Positions 21,307 through 32,500 of a stretch of DNA of 64,000 bases are shown in pieces. A model generated the notes under the pieces. That model made no database searches. It was not told where the DNA came from and saw only the letters and a program-made list of their open reading frames with translations. The stretch lies in NCBI GenBank assembly GCA_002633025.1, contig NMRB01000918.1, forward strand, positions 1-64,000, given 5' to 3'. The position numbers and the translations under genes are program-made. The first letter of the stretch is position 1; every line of letters starts with the position of its first letter. This stretch comes from Notospermus geniculatus. Lineage: Eukaryota > Nemertea > Pilidiophora > Heteronemertea > Lineidae.

Positions 21307-21585
21307 TTACCGTGCAATCTTTATAGGCAAGGGATCTTTACCGTGCAATCTTTATAGGCAAGGGATCTTTACCGTGCAATCTTTATAGGCAAGGGATCTT
21401 TACCGTGCAATCTTTATAGGCAAGGGATCTTTACCGTGCAATCTTTATAGGCAAGGGATCTTTACCGTGCAATCTTTATAGGCAAGGGATCTTTACCGTG
21501 CAATCTTTATAGGCAAGGGATCTTTACCGTGCAATCTTTATAGGCAAGGGATCTTTACCGTGCAATCTTTATAGGCAAGGGATCT
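21307..21585. repeat. 31-bp tandem repeat, 9 copies
   Basis: Unit TTACCGTGCAATCTTTATAG plus GCAAGGGATCT, nine essentially identical units (279 bp). Unit 2 of the segmental duplication has four units at 24233-24356. Confidence 0.95.
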
Positions 21586-22133
21586 CCATCGAATCTTATC
21601 TTGAGTACACAAGTTTTAAAGCCCTCTGTATAGAATTTTACGTAAACTCCCTACGCAGCTGTGTACCGCGCCCCCTTCGGTTTACTCGCTCTCCACAACT
21701 GCTTTACTTCGTGGAAGTCGCCGCGTTTGGTCAAAAGATGGTCTCAGGGACTGGCGCGAGATTTACAGCCTATCAGCACGCTGCTTTCAGAACTCTTTGG
21801 CCCGTTGGCAACGGATGTTCTTGTGCTACCATGGCTACGAACCGCTCGGCCAATAAAAAAGTGTCTCAGGCCAGCTTGGTTACCGGTTGCTCGGTGCTCT
21901 CATTGGTCGACTCTCTCAGCGCCACCTGTTGACCTAACCAACGCGGCGAATTTTACGAAGTTAAGCAGTTGTGGAGAGCGAGTAAACCAAAGGGGGCACG
22001 ATACACAACTGCGTAGGGAGTTTAAATTTTACGGTGTTTACAAAGTGTTAGGAGACTGCAGGTAGAGGTCTCATAGCCTCGTGAAGGTCCCCAAAATGCT
22101 TGCCTGACACGTACTTCAAAGAATCAAGACCTA

Positions 22134-22273
22134 GGGCCGTATTCAAAAAGGGTGTTTAAGACTTAGGCGCATGTTACTTCGTCAAATGCATGGTGGAAGT
22201 ATGTGCATTTAGTGAAGTTACACGCGTCTTAGTCTTAATCGTGCAATGATCCCCCTTTTTGAATATGGCCCCT
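22134..22273. mobile_element. GGGCCGTATTCAAAAAGGG fold-back element
   Basis: Ends AGGGCCGTATTCAAAAAGGG and CCCTTTTTGAATATGGCCCC with inner AGACTTAGGCG/ CGTCTTAGTCTTA. Duplicated copy at 24519-24658; longer relative at 30913-31333. Confidence 0.75.
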
Positions 22274-22319
22274 AGTTTTAGCACTCATTGGAAAAACTGC
22301 AGGCAGAGCTCTGCTGTAT

Positions 22320-22457
22320 TCAAATAGAGTACATGTATATAGTATTAAGATGCATGTCCTGTGTGACCTCCATGTCTTTTTGCGGATTTTGGGGCAAAGT
22401 CCCATACTTTCCGCTGTTGTAATAGTTGAAAGTGGCCGACTTCGTACCACTCGCCAT
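22320..22457 (-). pseudogene. FAM184A: Truncated duplicate of FAM184A exon 1
   Basis: ATG at 22455-22457 opens MASGTKSATFNYYNSG... VTQDMHL, matching exon 1 for 37 residues with two substitutions, then runs over the duplication boundary into NTIYMYSI and a stop. The KMSKKIAQLTK end and its donor are missing, so it cannot splice to exon 2 as exon 1 does. Confidence 0.8.
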
Positions 22458-22967
22458 CTTGGATGTTTTGGCGGACCACTCACTTGTGCGAAAGTAGATC
22501 TTTCATACTTGCAAATCACTCGATAATATATGCGTAAAATAGGACGATATTTGAAAAAAAACAATGTTTCAAGTTTTACTCATGACAAATTCTATGGAAA
22601 ATATGCTCTTGAATCAAGATTTATCAAAAATATCATTCTGGCGGATGGTTACTAATGACCCAGATAAAAAGTAGTGCGCGAATATGGTTTATCCGTCGCC
22701 AAGGTGTTGGGGTCATTGGGTGCATTGCTGGCACCCGTTTTGGTGCTGCCATCTATGGGAGAAATGTAAAACCTCAACAAAGGTAGAAAGCTGGTGAATC
22801 ATCATGGTCGAAGTGGTGAATGGTGCAGAAATCAGACTTGAGACAAACATTCTGCACATGAAACAATAGGAGGAGTCAGCCACGCGTATTTCCAAAAGAT
22901 GGCAGCAAAGTTCTAGCGGACCAATATGAATAATATGAATATGAATCCGGGATATGAATACCCGGTA

Positions 22968-23145
22968 CAGGGGCGGATCCAGAATCATATGGGAAAGAGC
23001 GGGCACAGCCAGCGCACATCGTGGAAAACCTCGGTCAAATTTCAACATCTTTTCAAAATTTTGAAATTTCCCGGTCAATTTTAAAGATTTTCCACAAAAT
23101 AAAGGGGGCACGGGCCGGGTGTGCTCACCCTTGGATCCGCACCTG
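22968..23145. mobile_element. CAG...CTG element with 5-bp TSD, GGATCC family copy 1
   Basis: 178 bp from CAGGGGCGGATCCAG to TTGGATCCGCACCTG, flanked by CGGTA on both sides. Confidence 0.85.
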
Positions 23146-23502
23146 CGGTACACAGGAAAATCCACGCGATTGGTGCTCAATCAGGAATGAATGCGTCCGC
23201 TATGCATTGAATTGGGCTGTAGTGACACTTATTGGTCAACTCACTGACAGCTCCTCTTCACAAACTGAAATATTTATGCTAGACGGCACATTTGCAAAAT
23301 ATTGTGCGTCTGTTCTTGGAAATTCCTCCAAGGTCTGCTTAATGAAATACAAGCAATAAGTGAACAACGGAACATCAGAAATGTCTATCAAGATACAATT
23401 TATTTTGTACACAAAAATTTAAAATAGTGAATATAAAATAATTTACACACAATCATGATGAGTGACGAACAGCAGTATTCAACTCAGTATAAAATATAAC
23501 AC

Positions 23503-23812
23503 CAGGGTTTCCGCCAGGATTTTTTTCCAGGGTACGACCTGGGGGGGGGGGGGAGAAAAAAAATTCAAAAATTTTTTTTTGAAAAAAAATTTTTTTTCAA
23601 AATTTTTTTTTCTGTTAATAATGCCCTCCAGAGTCATTTTTTACACTCCAAAATGCAAAATTAGTCTTCCTTCTGCATGAAAGTTGCATTTGAAATGTAA
23701 CAAATTTAAGAAAATCATTACTGAAGTGATTTTTTCAGGGTACTATATCGTACCCTCAAATTTCTTTAGGGTACTATATTTGTACCCAAAGTACCCTCTG
23801 GCGGGGACCCTG
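23503..23812. mobile_element. CAG...CTG element with 5-bp TSD, GTTTCCGCC family copy 1
   Basis: 310 bp, CAGGGTTTCCGCCAGG to CTGGCGGGGACCCTG, flanked by AACAC on both sides; unit 1 of the segmental duplication retains the empty site. Centre is a poly-A/poly-T hairpin. Confidence 0.88.
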
Positions 23813-23878
23813 AACACTGTGTCCTTGATTTGTTGAGGGGGCCTTCACTGTTTGAATCCCATTTGATTATGTTTACAC

Positions 23879-24206
23879 CATCTTGTCCAAACAAGGCTAT
23901 CGACTCCGTCTTTAGCCTTGTCTCCGAATCCTGTCATCTTTTCCGTTAATGCATAAATTATAAATGAACCTGACCCCTACTTGACCCCGCCTCCGAGCCA
24001 ATCAGAACTTGCGAAACAAATCACCGTTGGACACTTTCTTTGCTCTTCACGCTCGCATTTGTAACATGGATTTTGATTGGCGCGCCGATTTTCCTTCGCG
24101 TCCCGATGATTGGCTGAGGCTCTCACCACCTCAGAAACGGGAAATGTGATGGATTCGAACCAGGCTAGATGGCCGTCAGGCCAGATAGACTGGTGAGCAC
24201 CAGATG
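23879..24206. mobile_element. hAT-like element with 8-bp TSD, copy 1
   Basis: 328 bp from CATCTTGTCCAAAC to GAGCACCAGATG, flanked by GTTTACAC at 23871-23878 and 24207-24214. The empty site GTTTACACCAAATG is at 21280-21300 in unit 1. Contains CCAATCAGA and GATTGGCTGAGG. No transposase. Confidence 0.88.
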
Positions 24207-24232
24207 GTTTACACCAAATGAAGTTAGTTATT

Positions 24233-24356
24233 TTACCGTGCAATCTTTATAGGCAAGGGATCTTTACCGTGCAATCTTTATAGGCAAGGGATCTTTACCG
24301 TGCAATCTTTATAGGCAAGGGATCTTTACCGTGCAACCTTTATAGGCAAGGGATCT
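24233..24356. repeat. 31-bp tandem repeat, 4 copies
   Basis: Same unit as 21307-21585; one unit has AACCTTT for AATCTTT. Confidence 0.95.
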
Positions 24357-24827
24357 CCATCGAATCTTGAGTACCACAAGCTTTAAAGCCCCTCTGTTTT
24401 TAATTTTACGGTGTTTTCAAAGAGTTAGGAGAGTGCAGGCAGAGGTCTTATAGCCTCGTGAAGGTCTGGTCCCCAAAATGTTTTCCTGATACGTACTTCA
24501 AAGAATCAAGACCTAGGGCCGTATTCAAAAAGGGTGTTTAAGACTTAGACGTGTGTAACTTCGTCAAATGCATGGTGGAAGTGGGTGCATTAGGTGAAGT
24601 TACACGCGTCTAAGTCTTAATCGTGCGATGATCACCCTTTTTGAATATGGCCCCTAGTTTTAGCACTCATTGGAAAAACTGCAGGCAGAGCTCTGCTGTA
24701 TTCAAATAGAGTACATGTATATAGTACATTTTCACACTGCACTAACGTCGGAGGACTATACATGTAAGCACTTTTTAAAATCGTGTGGCTTTGAATAAAT
24801 AAGGACGTTCACATTATTGGCTGCAAT

Positions 24828-25151
24828 CAGTGTTTCCACCAGAGGGGGGGATGGGGGGATGAATCCCCTCCTCAAAAATTTCAAGGAGGGGATATCCCCC
24901 CCTCAAGTTTGCAGACTAACCTTTTTCAAATATCACTATTTTCACTTCAGTAGTGTTTTTCTTTAATTTGTCACATTTCAAATGCAATTTCCATGCAAAA
25001 GGAAGACTAATTTTGCATTTTGGAGTGTAAAAAATGACTCTGGAGGCCATTTTTAACCCAAAAACTCCCAAAAAAAATTTTTGAAAAAAAAAAAATTTGT
25101 CGAAATTTTTTTTTTCTCCCCCCCTCCTTGACAATCCTGGCGGAAACCCTG
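24828..25151. mobile_element. CAG...CTG element with 5-bp TSD, GTTTCCGCC family copy 2
   Basis: 324 bp, CAGTGTTTCCACCAGAG to CTGGCGGAAACCCTG, flanked by GCAAT on both sides. Poly-A/T hairpin centre. Confidence 0.88.
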
Positions 25152-25418
25152 GCAATGTAATGTAATGTTTCTTACAAAATTTGTTTACATGTGTCAAACA
25201 TGTCAAAGACTAATAAAAAACCAATAGCAGGAGGAAACTGGACAACCTGGAATAAACTTAAATGTCACGTCAGAGATCCGAGTCACCCACTTTATCACAC
25301 CGTCATAGTTGTCAAGGTCATGACACTCAGGGCTCTCACTGGAGTTTTCAGTAGAAGGGTCAGAGACTTCTGTGTATTTTTTTCTGGGGTCAGCCCTCGG
25401 AAGTCAGGGGTCAAGCAT

Positions 25419-25727
25419 CAGGGTTTCCGCCAGAAAAAAAAAAGAGGGTATGGACCAAAAAAAAAATTGAAAAAAAAAATTTTTGAAAAAAATTTTTTTT
25501 GAATTTTTTTTCTTTTTTGATTTTTAAAAGGTTTTAAACAATTCTTGCTGCAATTTTAGGCGTATTTTGAAGCATAAAATCCCCGCGCCAGTCATGCTGG
25601 TTGTTTGGTTTCGTCCGGCATGTCATGGAAAAATGGTTACCCAATGTTTTTGAGGGTACGGATCCGTACCCTGGAAAAATTTAAGGGGATGGAATTTTAC
25701 CCATTTTACCCTCTGGCGGAAACCCTG
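25419..25727. mobile_element. CAG...CTG element with 5-bp TSD, GTTTCCGCC family copy 3
   Basis: 309 bp, CAGGGTTTCCGCCAG to CTGGCGGAAACCCTG, flanked by AGCAT on both sides. Lies just past the SLC49A3 3' end. Confidence 0.88.
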
Positions 25728-25787
25728 AGCATGGTCAGTTCACAACATTGGGTGAATCTTCGCGCGTCGTACTGACTCCTGCTGGTT

Positions 25788-25793
25788 TTTATT
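25788..25793 (-). terminator. SLC49A3: Candidate SLC49A3 polyadenylation signal
   Basis: AATAAA on the minus strand, 47 nt past the stop of the distal last-exon copy. Only the hexamer supports this; no transcript data. Confidence 0.4.
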
Positions 25794-25840
25794 GTGCTTC
25801 AGACTAGGCACTTTGTGCGTATTTGACCCGAAACCTCGGG

Positions 25841-26043
25841 TCATTGGGAGCCCTGGACACTATCGTAACCCCCTCCAGCAGGATTTTCAGTAAGTTGTTG
25901 TTGGACGCCACTCCCGCTGAAGTTTAGAACCGGATTCGCACGCGACTGAGTCTCAGTCCGTAATCTTTTGTATGGGCACCAAAACGCGAGTAAAAGAACA
26001 CAAGCAGCCAATGATCCGGCTCCACTCAGCACAAGATCTGGAA
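25841..26043 (-). CDS. SLC49A3: SLC49A3 last coding exon, distal duplicate
   Basis: Same 203-nt exon with intact acceptor and TGA at 25841-25843, encoding the same 66 residues plus the shared Ile. An AATAAA on the minus strand (TTTATT at 25788-25793) lies 47 nt past this stop, just outside the duplicated block, whereas the proximal copy has no AATAAA within the same distance. This distal copy may be the original 3' end, with the proximal copy skipped or used alternatively. The protein is the same either way. Confidence 0.65.
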
Positions 26044-26372
26044 CTGAAAATAAACATAAAAGTGTATAAGTATTGGTGATGTCATTTGTTTGGTTAGGCC
26101 ATTCTTTTTATATTACCCGTACTTGTTTGGCGGATTTCTTTGCTGTAAACCTAACATAGGAGATCGGAATAAAAATAATAAATAAAATCCAACAAAAAAA
26201 AACCCTAACCCAACCACGGCAGGATCAGGACGAATGAAGGCAAAACTTAAGTTACAAGGCTGGACACATCACAGACATGACAGAGGGAACAGATAGATCA
26301 TGCTTCCGAATCCAATTCTGTCATTGTGCTTCAGACTAGGCACTTTGTGCGTATTTGACCCGAAACCTCGGG

Positions 26373-26575
26373 TCATTGGGAGCCCTGGACACTATCGTAA
26401 CCCCCTCCAGCAGGATTCTCAGTAAGTTGTTGTTGGACGCCACTCCCGCTGAAGTTTAGAACCGGATTCGCACGCGACTGAGTCTCAGTCCGTAATCTTT
26501 TGTATGGGCACCAAAACGCGAGTAAAAGAACACACGCAGCCAATGATCCGGCTCCACTCAGCACAAGATCTGGAA
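26373..26575 (-). CDS. SLC49A3: SLC49A3 last coding exon, proximal copy
   Basis: 203 nt: acceptor attttcag, completion of an Ile codon, then PDLVLSGAGSLAACVLLLAF (last helix), CPYKRLRTETQ and a short tail ending GGGYDSVQGSQ, TGA at 26373-26375. It is the first copy reached from exon 9 (27346-27482). The block 26323-26629 repeats 25791-26097 with about three differences in 307 bp. Confidence 0.85.
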
Positions 26576-29500
26576 CTGAAAATAAACATAAAAGTGTATG
26601 AGTATTGGTGATGTCATTTGTTTGGTTAGTGGCTGAGTTAACCAAATAGAGCCGCCTATTTTTTTTCACTTTCCATCTGTAGCCCACACCGCCACGAAAT
26701 CCCACTGCATTAAAGGAGCTCAACGTCCAAGTTGTAAACAAACTGGTTTGTTTACAAACAGCGGCCAGCAAACTAGTTTTATTCCTTCGTGAAGGTGGCA
26801 GCACCAGCAGCGCCCCGTGATCGTTAGACTGGTGCCCGGTCCAATGCAACTCACTCACGATATTCACGTCAGTACAAATCACCGACAATAGGTGGCAGCA
26901 CCGCAGGCGTCGTGTGGATAGAGAACCAGTGAGTGAGTGTTTACAACTTGGACGTCCAGCTCCTTTAAGCGGGCCGCACACGAGTGCAATTTCGCCTCCA
27001 ACTATGGAGATTTTTGCCTCCTATGTGCAAATGTGATCGTGTGCGGTGGCCGGACGGCCCGGAGACAGATGTGGAGATGGATTTTTTTGCCTCCGACGCA
27101 GACCAAACATATTTGAATGACGCCACGCCGCACCTACAGGATGCAAAAATTGCAATCCTGTGCGGCGGCTGACGCAACATGTGCGGTGACAGGATGCTGA
27201 GACGAAAAGCTCCTATGGAGAGACAACGTTGGAGACAGAATTGCACTCGTGTGTGGCAAGCTTTAGAATTTCAAGATGCAAACACACCACTTCATTTGGA
27301 ATCATTGTAGGACAGTTGTTCTGCTTGAATGCGGACTTAACTTACTTGTGTAGTCTAAGGGTGTAACACTGGTATCACCAAGGGTTAGGTTACCAGTGCA
27401 AGTCTGATACTGCATGTCTTGAGCTGAAAGCGGCGGCGCTATTACTTGCATAACCAGGATAAACACCACACCGATAATTTGCCTGAAAAGAGAAAAATAT
27501 CACTGTACAGAGATGGTCCAGAATTTCTGGTGCAACGATACCGACAATCATTGTATGCAGATAACAGTAACTTGCACTGTAAGGCTGTGTGCGAAATGGC
27601 GAAGCGAAGCGAAGAAAATTCCACCAAGCGACGTGGTGAAAACCTTTGAATACTCGGGAAGCACTGGCTTGTACAAACTGAGAGCGATCAGCGCTAACGC
27701 TCTCAGTTTCTACATGCCAATGCTTCCCGAGTATTTAAAGGTTTTCGACACGTCGCTTGGTGGAATTGTCTTAGCTTCGTTTCGATATTTCGCTTGCAGT
27801 TTGTACAGAGTGTAAACAGTGTGGTATTTAGATCTTGGTAGCCAATCTCCAACACATAGGTCAGATGGTTCACCACACATTACAAGTAGAGCAAACTGAA
27901 AATACTGTTGTACCTCGGGGCTAGCGAGATTGCTTGGTAGCTTACCCCAGCCTTACATGACCCTAACAGCTATCTCTTGAGTCGACTAAAAATCTTAAAG
28001 TTGGGATTTATAGTCTGATATCAACAACAGTTACGTAGAGGTCTCATCTGACTTTACACTTTAACCCCAGTCTATCCTGAAACCTTTCAGTAGAACTCAG
28101 ATGAGCTGCTCATTCAGCGCTACAATCCGAGCATTTCCGACCGGTACCCATTTATACACCTGGTTGAAGAGAGGCCAGTGAGGCAAAGAGACTTGCCCAA
28201 AGTCTCACGCCACAGTAGGATTCGAACCCGGGACCCTCTGACCGCTAGTCGGAGACCCGAATCACCACACCACTGTGGCTCCAATGTTGCCAATACACTT
28301 GGGGTTCCAGGATGGGCCAGTTGCGACATCATTTTTCATAACAAAGATACGTATTTGGCAAAGTCTTGACTTACCCTGATATCATAAGGAAGCCAGCACT
28401 CGTTCCCTCCGCCACAGGGAACGTACACTCCACACCCAGCTCAAGGCAGACGGGGTACAAGGCAAAGCCAAAGAAGCCAAACAGAGCTAAGGATAAGCCG
28501 ACTAAAACATGTTGGTCTCTGTACATCGTAATCTGAAACAGAAAATGATAACTAGACATTACCAAAAATTCGTCAGTCGCTCGCTTATGAATTTTTGACA
28601 TTACGCAATTTAAGACGACTGCAATGTACGCCCCTGTTCATAGCTCAATACATCCTACTATGGTGGAAAAATTCCCGGAATACAAAATCCAAGATGTCCG
28701 CTAGGCCACCATTTTGAAATATTGAATCAAACAGAAATCAATGGGGCATCTCCTCTAACCCACCCCACTATGCCACAGAAATTTGAAGTCAATCTCGCGA
28801 CCCATCCTTGACTTATGAGGTGGAATACGAAAATCCAAGATGTCCGCCTAGCCACCATATTGAATATCAGATCATAATGAAAATCGATAGGGCACCTCCC
28901 CTAACAATCCATTCTTGACTTATGAGGCAATATAGCGAGTGTGGTGGTGGTGGCGGACGCGGACATATTAACCCTCTGAGAACATAATGTCGCATCTCAA
29001 CAGGCCTTTATATTCCCCCAAATTAACGACGTTTAACGTCGGAGCCCAAATTAAGGGCGCCCAAATTTGAGTCTTGTTTTACATTTAAATGGGAATCTCA
29101 GATGACTGGAAATGGTGTCTTTTATCCTCTATTTTCAAAAAAATTTCTTACGAGGGGGTAAACCCCTCCCCCGATCCCGCCTTCGGCGCTCTGATGGGGC
29201 CTTTGGCCCCATACCACCGTAAACAGAAATAGCCCAAATTAGGGAATATAANGGGGGGGGGGGGGGCATAATGAGTGACGTTCGTGAGGAAACAAAAGCA
29301 AACAGGGCTTAAATGATCAATGGCACTGATCAATCACACTTTAGTTTGGGGTATAAGTTCAGCCCAGGCAACTCTCAATTCATTTGTGTGGCGGTCTGGG
29401 AAACCTGTCTGATGTCGCTGAGTGATCAACAAGGGCTGTTAGATTGCCAGTGCATTGATCTGCTACTGTTTACCTGTTACGTAGTACATTTCAGTTATTG

Positions 29501-32500
29501 AAATGTGTGGGTTCACCAAAGCCATTAACACTTTCCTCAAATGCGACATCCTACGAGTTTTCCTAGACCGTCTCACATTTATGAGAAATTCACAAGAATT
29601 TCCATCTGTTTTTACTCACCAATGTGAAAAATATCAGTGAAAGTGCAGCCATCACATAACTCAACTTGGCAACTTCTTCAAACTTTTTTGTTTTGTCGAC
29701 GACGACGCCAGCGATGCCCGCGCCGACCACGCCACATCCTATCAGCAGTGCCCCACATATGCCGGCAAAATCCTGTATGGAGGGAATGTGAAAATTTATA
29801 TGTAGGTAACTGCAAATACATAGCTCACCAATCAGGAAACCTTTTATTTTTGTATTTGATTTTTCCGTCAGGGCCGAAGCCATTGCATTATTGGCCCTGG
29901 TAAGTATGGAAGAGGACATCGCAAGCTACTCATGTTCCTCACTTGGATGGGGTCTTTTACTTGCCCTTGCCAAGGCACAAGGTACAAGGCACCACGGCTT
30001 ACTGTCCCATGCGAGATTGGCCCTGGTAAGTATGGAAGAGGCCATCTCAAGCTACTCATGTTCCTCACTTGGATGGGGTCTTTTACTTGCCCTTGCAAAG
30101 GCATATAAGGTACAACACTGAGACTGGCAAATGCAAGGATTTTGCAACCAGGGGTGTCCACGTACTAGGTTCAGCACTTCACACTTCTAAAACTTGCACG
30201 CCAGACGATATCGCAAGCAATCTACTCGCCACTGGTCTTCTCGCCAGCCACCGCAGACTAGGCGATATCGGTTTTGGTATTGTTTGACAATGGGCGAGCA
30301 TCACTGGTGAGAAGATTCCATGCATCGCTGTCCAGCGCACACCTGGGGCGTATTCGAATCCTTGTTTTTGACCACACTCGTTCTGACCAAGTTCATGTAG
30401 ATGTTGACTCAACTCGAGAACGGCAGTCTCAAACGCCGAGAACACAACCCGTGTCGGGTCAAGAACAGTGTTCTCCTCACTCCCCACTCAGTGGAGGGTT
30501 GAGAAGAACGTGTTCTTGGCCCGACTCGAGTTGCGTTCTTGGCGTTCGAGACAGCCGTTCTCGAGTTGAGTCAACATCTACATGAACTGGGTCAGCATGA
30601 GTGTGGTCAAGAATGGGGATTCAAATACACCCCAGGACCCGTATTCATAAAACTACTTAAGTCTAAGTGTGACACTTATCCTTTGTTCAACATAAGAAAA
30701 GTATCACACTTTGACTTAAGTATGTTTATGAATACTAGCATGGTACCCGTGGCGAGCACATTCACAGGATGCATGTGGCCAGAGGATGGATGGCATTTTG
30801 CTGGCCATCTCTGTGTGGGAGGAAAATGTTACTTTAGTGGGGGCCAACTCCTCGGACAATAATTTAGGCCTATGGGAAGCAGATGGCAGCAGTTTTATGT
30901 GTTGAAGTTCCTGGGCCGTATTCAATAAGGGTGTTTAGCTAAATCAGCGTACAAATTCTGCATTACACAGGTTATAGGCCTAGAAACTATTGTTCTACGT
31001 TCTGTAAGCTGCCTGATCCCTGGCATTTTACCCACACGATGATTACACGCGTCTAACATTCCTGCGTCTTAGTGTGGGAGGACAATAGAAAGTGTTGGAA
31101 AAATTCTAGACAAGCCTGCCTGATCGTTCAACATTTCCTTTACGCTCTTTGACTTAGACGCAGGATAGTTAGACGCGTGTGATTATCCTGCGGATAAACG
31201 CCTCTGGTGAACCACCGTGCAGATATCAGACAATGGTTTTCTAGGCCTTTAACCTGTGTAATGCAGAATTTGTACGCTGATTAGGCCAAAACACCCCTAA
31301 ACGTGCGATGATCACCCTTATTGAATACGGGCCCCTATTTTCTGACCACCCTGCCTGGTTGAAGACAATGCATTAGGCCTACACCTGGTTCCGTCGGCCA
31401 CCGTGTAGATGGTGTTGCGTACGCAGCGCCATCTACACGGTGGCCAACGAAACCAGGCTAGTGGGCATTGCAAATCATTGGAAGTTTCTTCCTGCATTTT
31501 ATTCGCTTAAGGGTAAATAATGTAATGCCACCCGCTTAAGGGCCACCCCCATGTCATTTTCAACACTTCCTGTGAAAATGGTGCCATTTCGATCAGAAAC
31601 CACGGAGGAGTTCGTGTTCGAAGTTAAAGCGCCACTGTCAATTATAATATAGATGGACCCTGACGTCAACAGCCGATTTTGCTCACTGGCGATCAGATCA
31701 CTCGCAATCCCCTGGTGTGCTGCTGGCCTGAAGAGATGCGTCACACTTAAGCTCGGGTACCAAGAACATTACAGCTGGCTACTTACATCATCATACCCTC
31801 GTACACAGAACACTTGCTCCAGCAGGGATGACAGGGTATTGAAAAGGGCCACGCCCGTACCAAACGTAAAGAATAGCACCCAGTAGGCTTTGTTCTTGAT
31901 AATCTGGAAGGGAGAAGAATCATGTTTGGGGAAAAACAAAACGACACCTTTAACTCTTTCACTGCCGTAGGTGACGCTCGTCGCCCCGTCTGGCGACTGC
32001 CGTAGGCGACCATCGATGTCCTATGCAGAAGGTATGTTTAGTTAGTTTGGCTATTCACAGACGGCGCCCCAATCGAAATTGGGGGATTTCCCAAGAACGG
32101 AGAACCGGAAACTCGACAGTGTAGCATACAATTGATCTGGGAAACTTGGCAGTGAAAGGATTAACTTTCTTTGTGGTTGCCTTGGCACAAACCCCAGAGA
32201 GAGAGTGTCATCCTGTTTTCTGGTTTTCCTTGACTGCAACACATACAAATATTTGTGAAGCAGTCTAGGAAAACCCGTCAGATGTCACATTTGAGGAAAG
32301 TGTCACTGGCCTTGGTGAACCTGCACATTTCAATAGCCGAAATGTACTACGTAACAGGTAAACAGTAGCAGATCAATGCACAGGTAATCTGACAGCCCTT
32401 GTTGATCATTCAGCGACATCCGACGGGTTTTCCTAGACCGCCATACATTTGACCCACTCTAGCAAAAGTACCGGTGTAATAGAATCTAATGTCTCCAATG

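Larger units (their letters stand above)
19457..22344. repeat. Tandem segmental duplication, unit 1
   Basis: 2888 bp beginning inside FAM184A exon 1 (TTAAGATGCATGTCCTG) and ending ACATGTATATAGTA. Unit 2 follows immediately at 22345. Unit 1 has a private insertion at about 20241-21215 and nine 31-bp repeats. Confidence 0.85.
22345..24726. repeat. Tandem segmental duplication, unit 2
   Basis: 2382 bp starting with the same TTAAGATGCATGTCCTG and ending ACATGTATATAGTA. It has private insertions at 22968-23145, 23503-23812 and 23879-24206 and only four 31-bp repeats. Because the units differ by several insertions the duplication is old and unlikely to be an assembly error. Confidence 0.85.
30165..31720. 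mobile_element. GCGATATC-rich element broken by nested fold-backs
   Basis: Left half (CGCAAGCAATCTACTCGCCA... CCAGCGCACACCTGG) ends at about 30349 and the right half (GTCAACAGCCGATTTTGC... CCTGGTGTGCTGC) resumes at about 31662. Copies at 33650-33985 and 50330-50812 show the halves were once contiguous. Four inverted-repeat elements fill the gap. Confidence 0.6.

Noticed and set aside
21307-21585. CRISPR-like array
   Set aside because: The 31-bp units are directly adjacent with no variable spacers, in an intron-bearing eukaryotic sequence. It is a minisatellite.
22713-23180. 155-codon minus ORF
   Set aside because: It lies across the segmental duplication and the CAG...CTG element 22968-23145, with no conserved motif.
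26576-26981. Open frame extending the SLC49A3 last exon upstream into a 202-codon ORF
   Set aside because: A good acceptor (attttcag) at 26576 gives the correct in-frame junction with exon 9, and the upstream frame runs through the TTAAAGGAGCTC mobile element.
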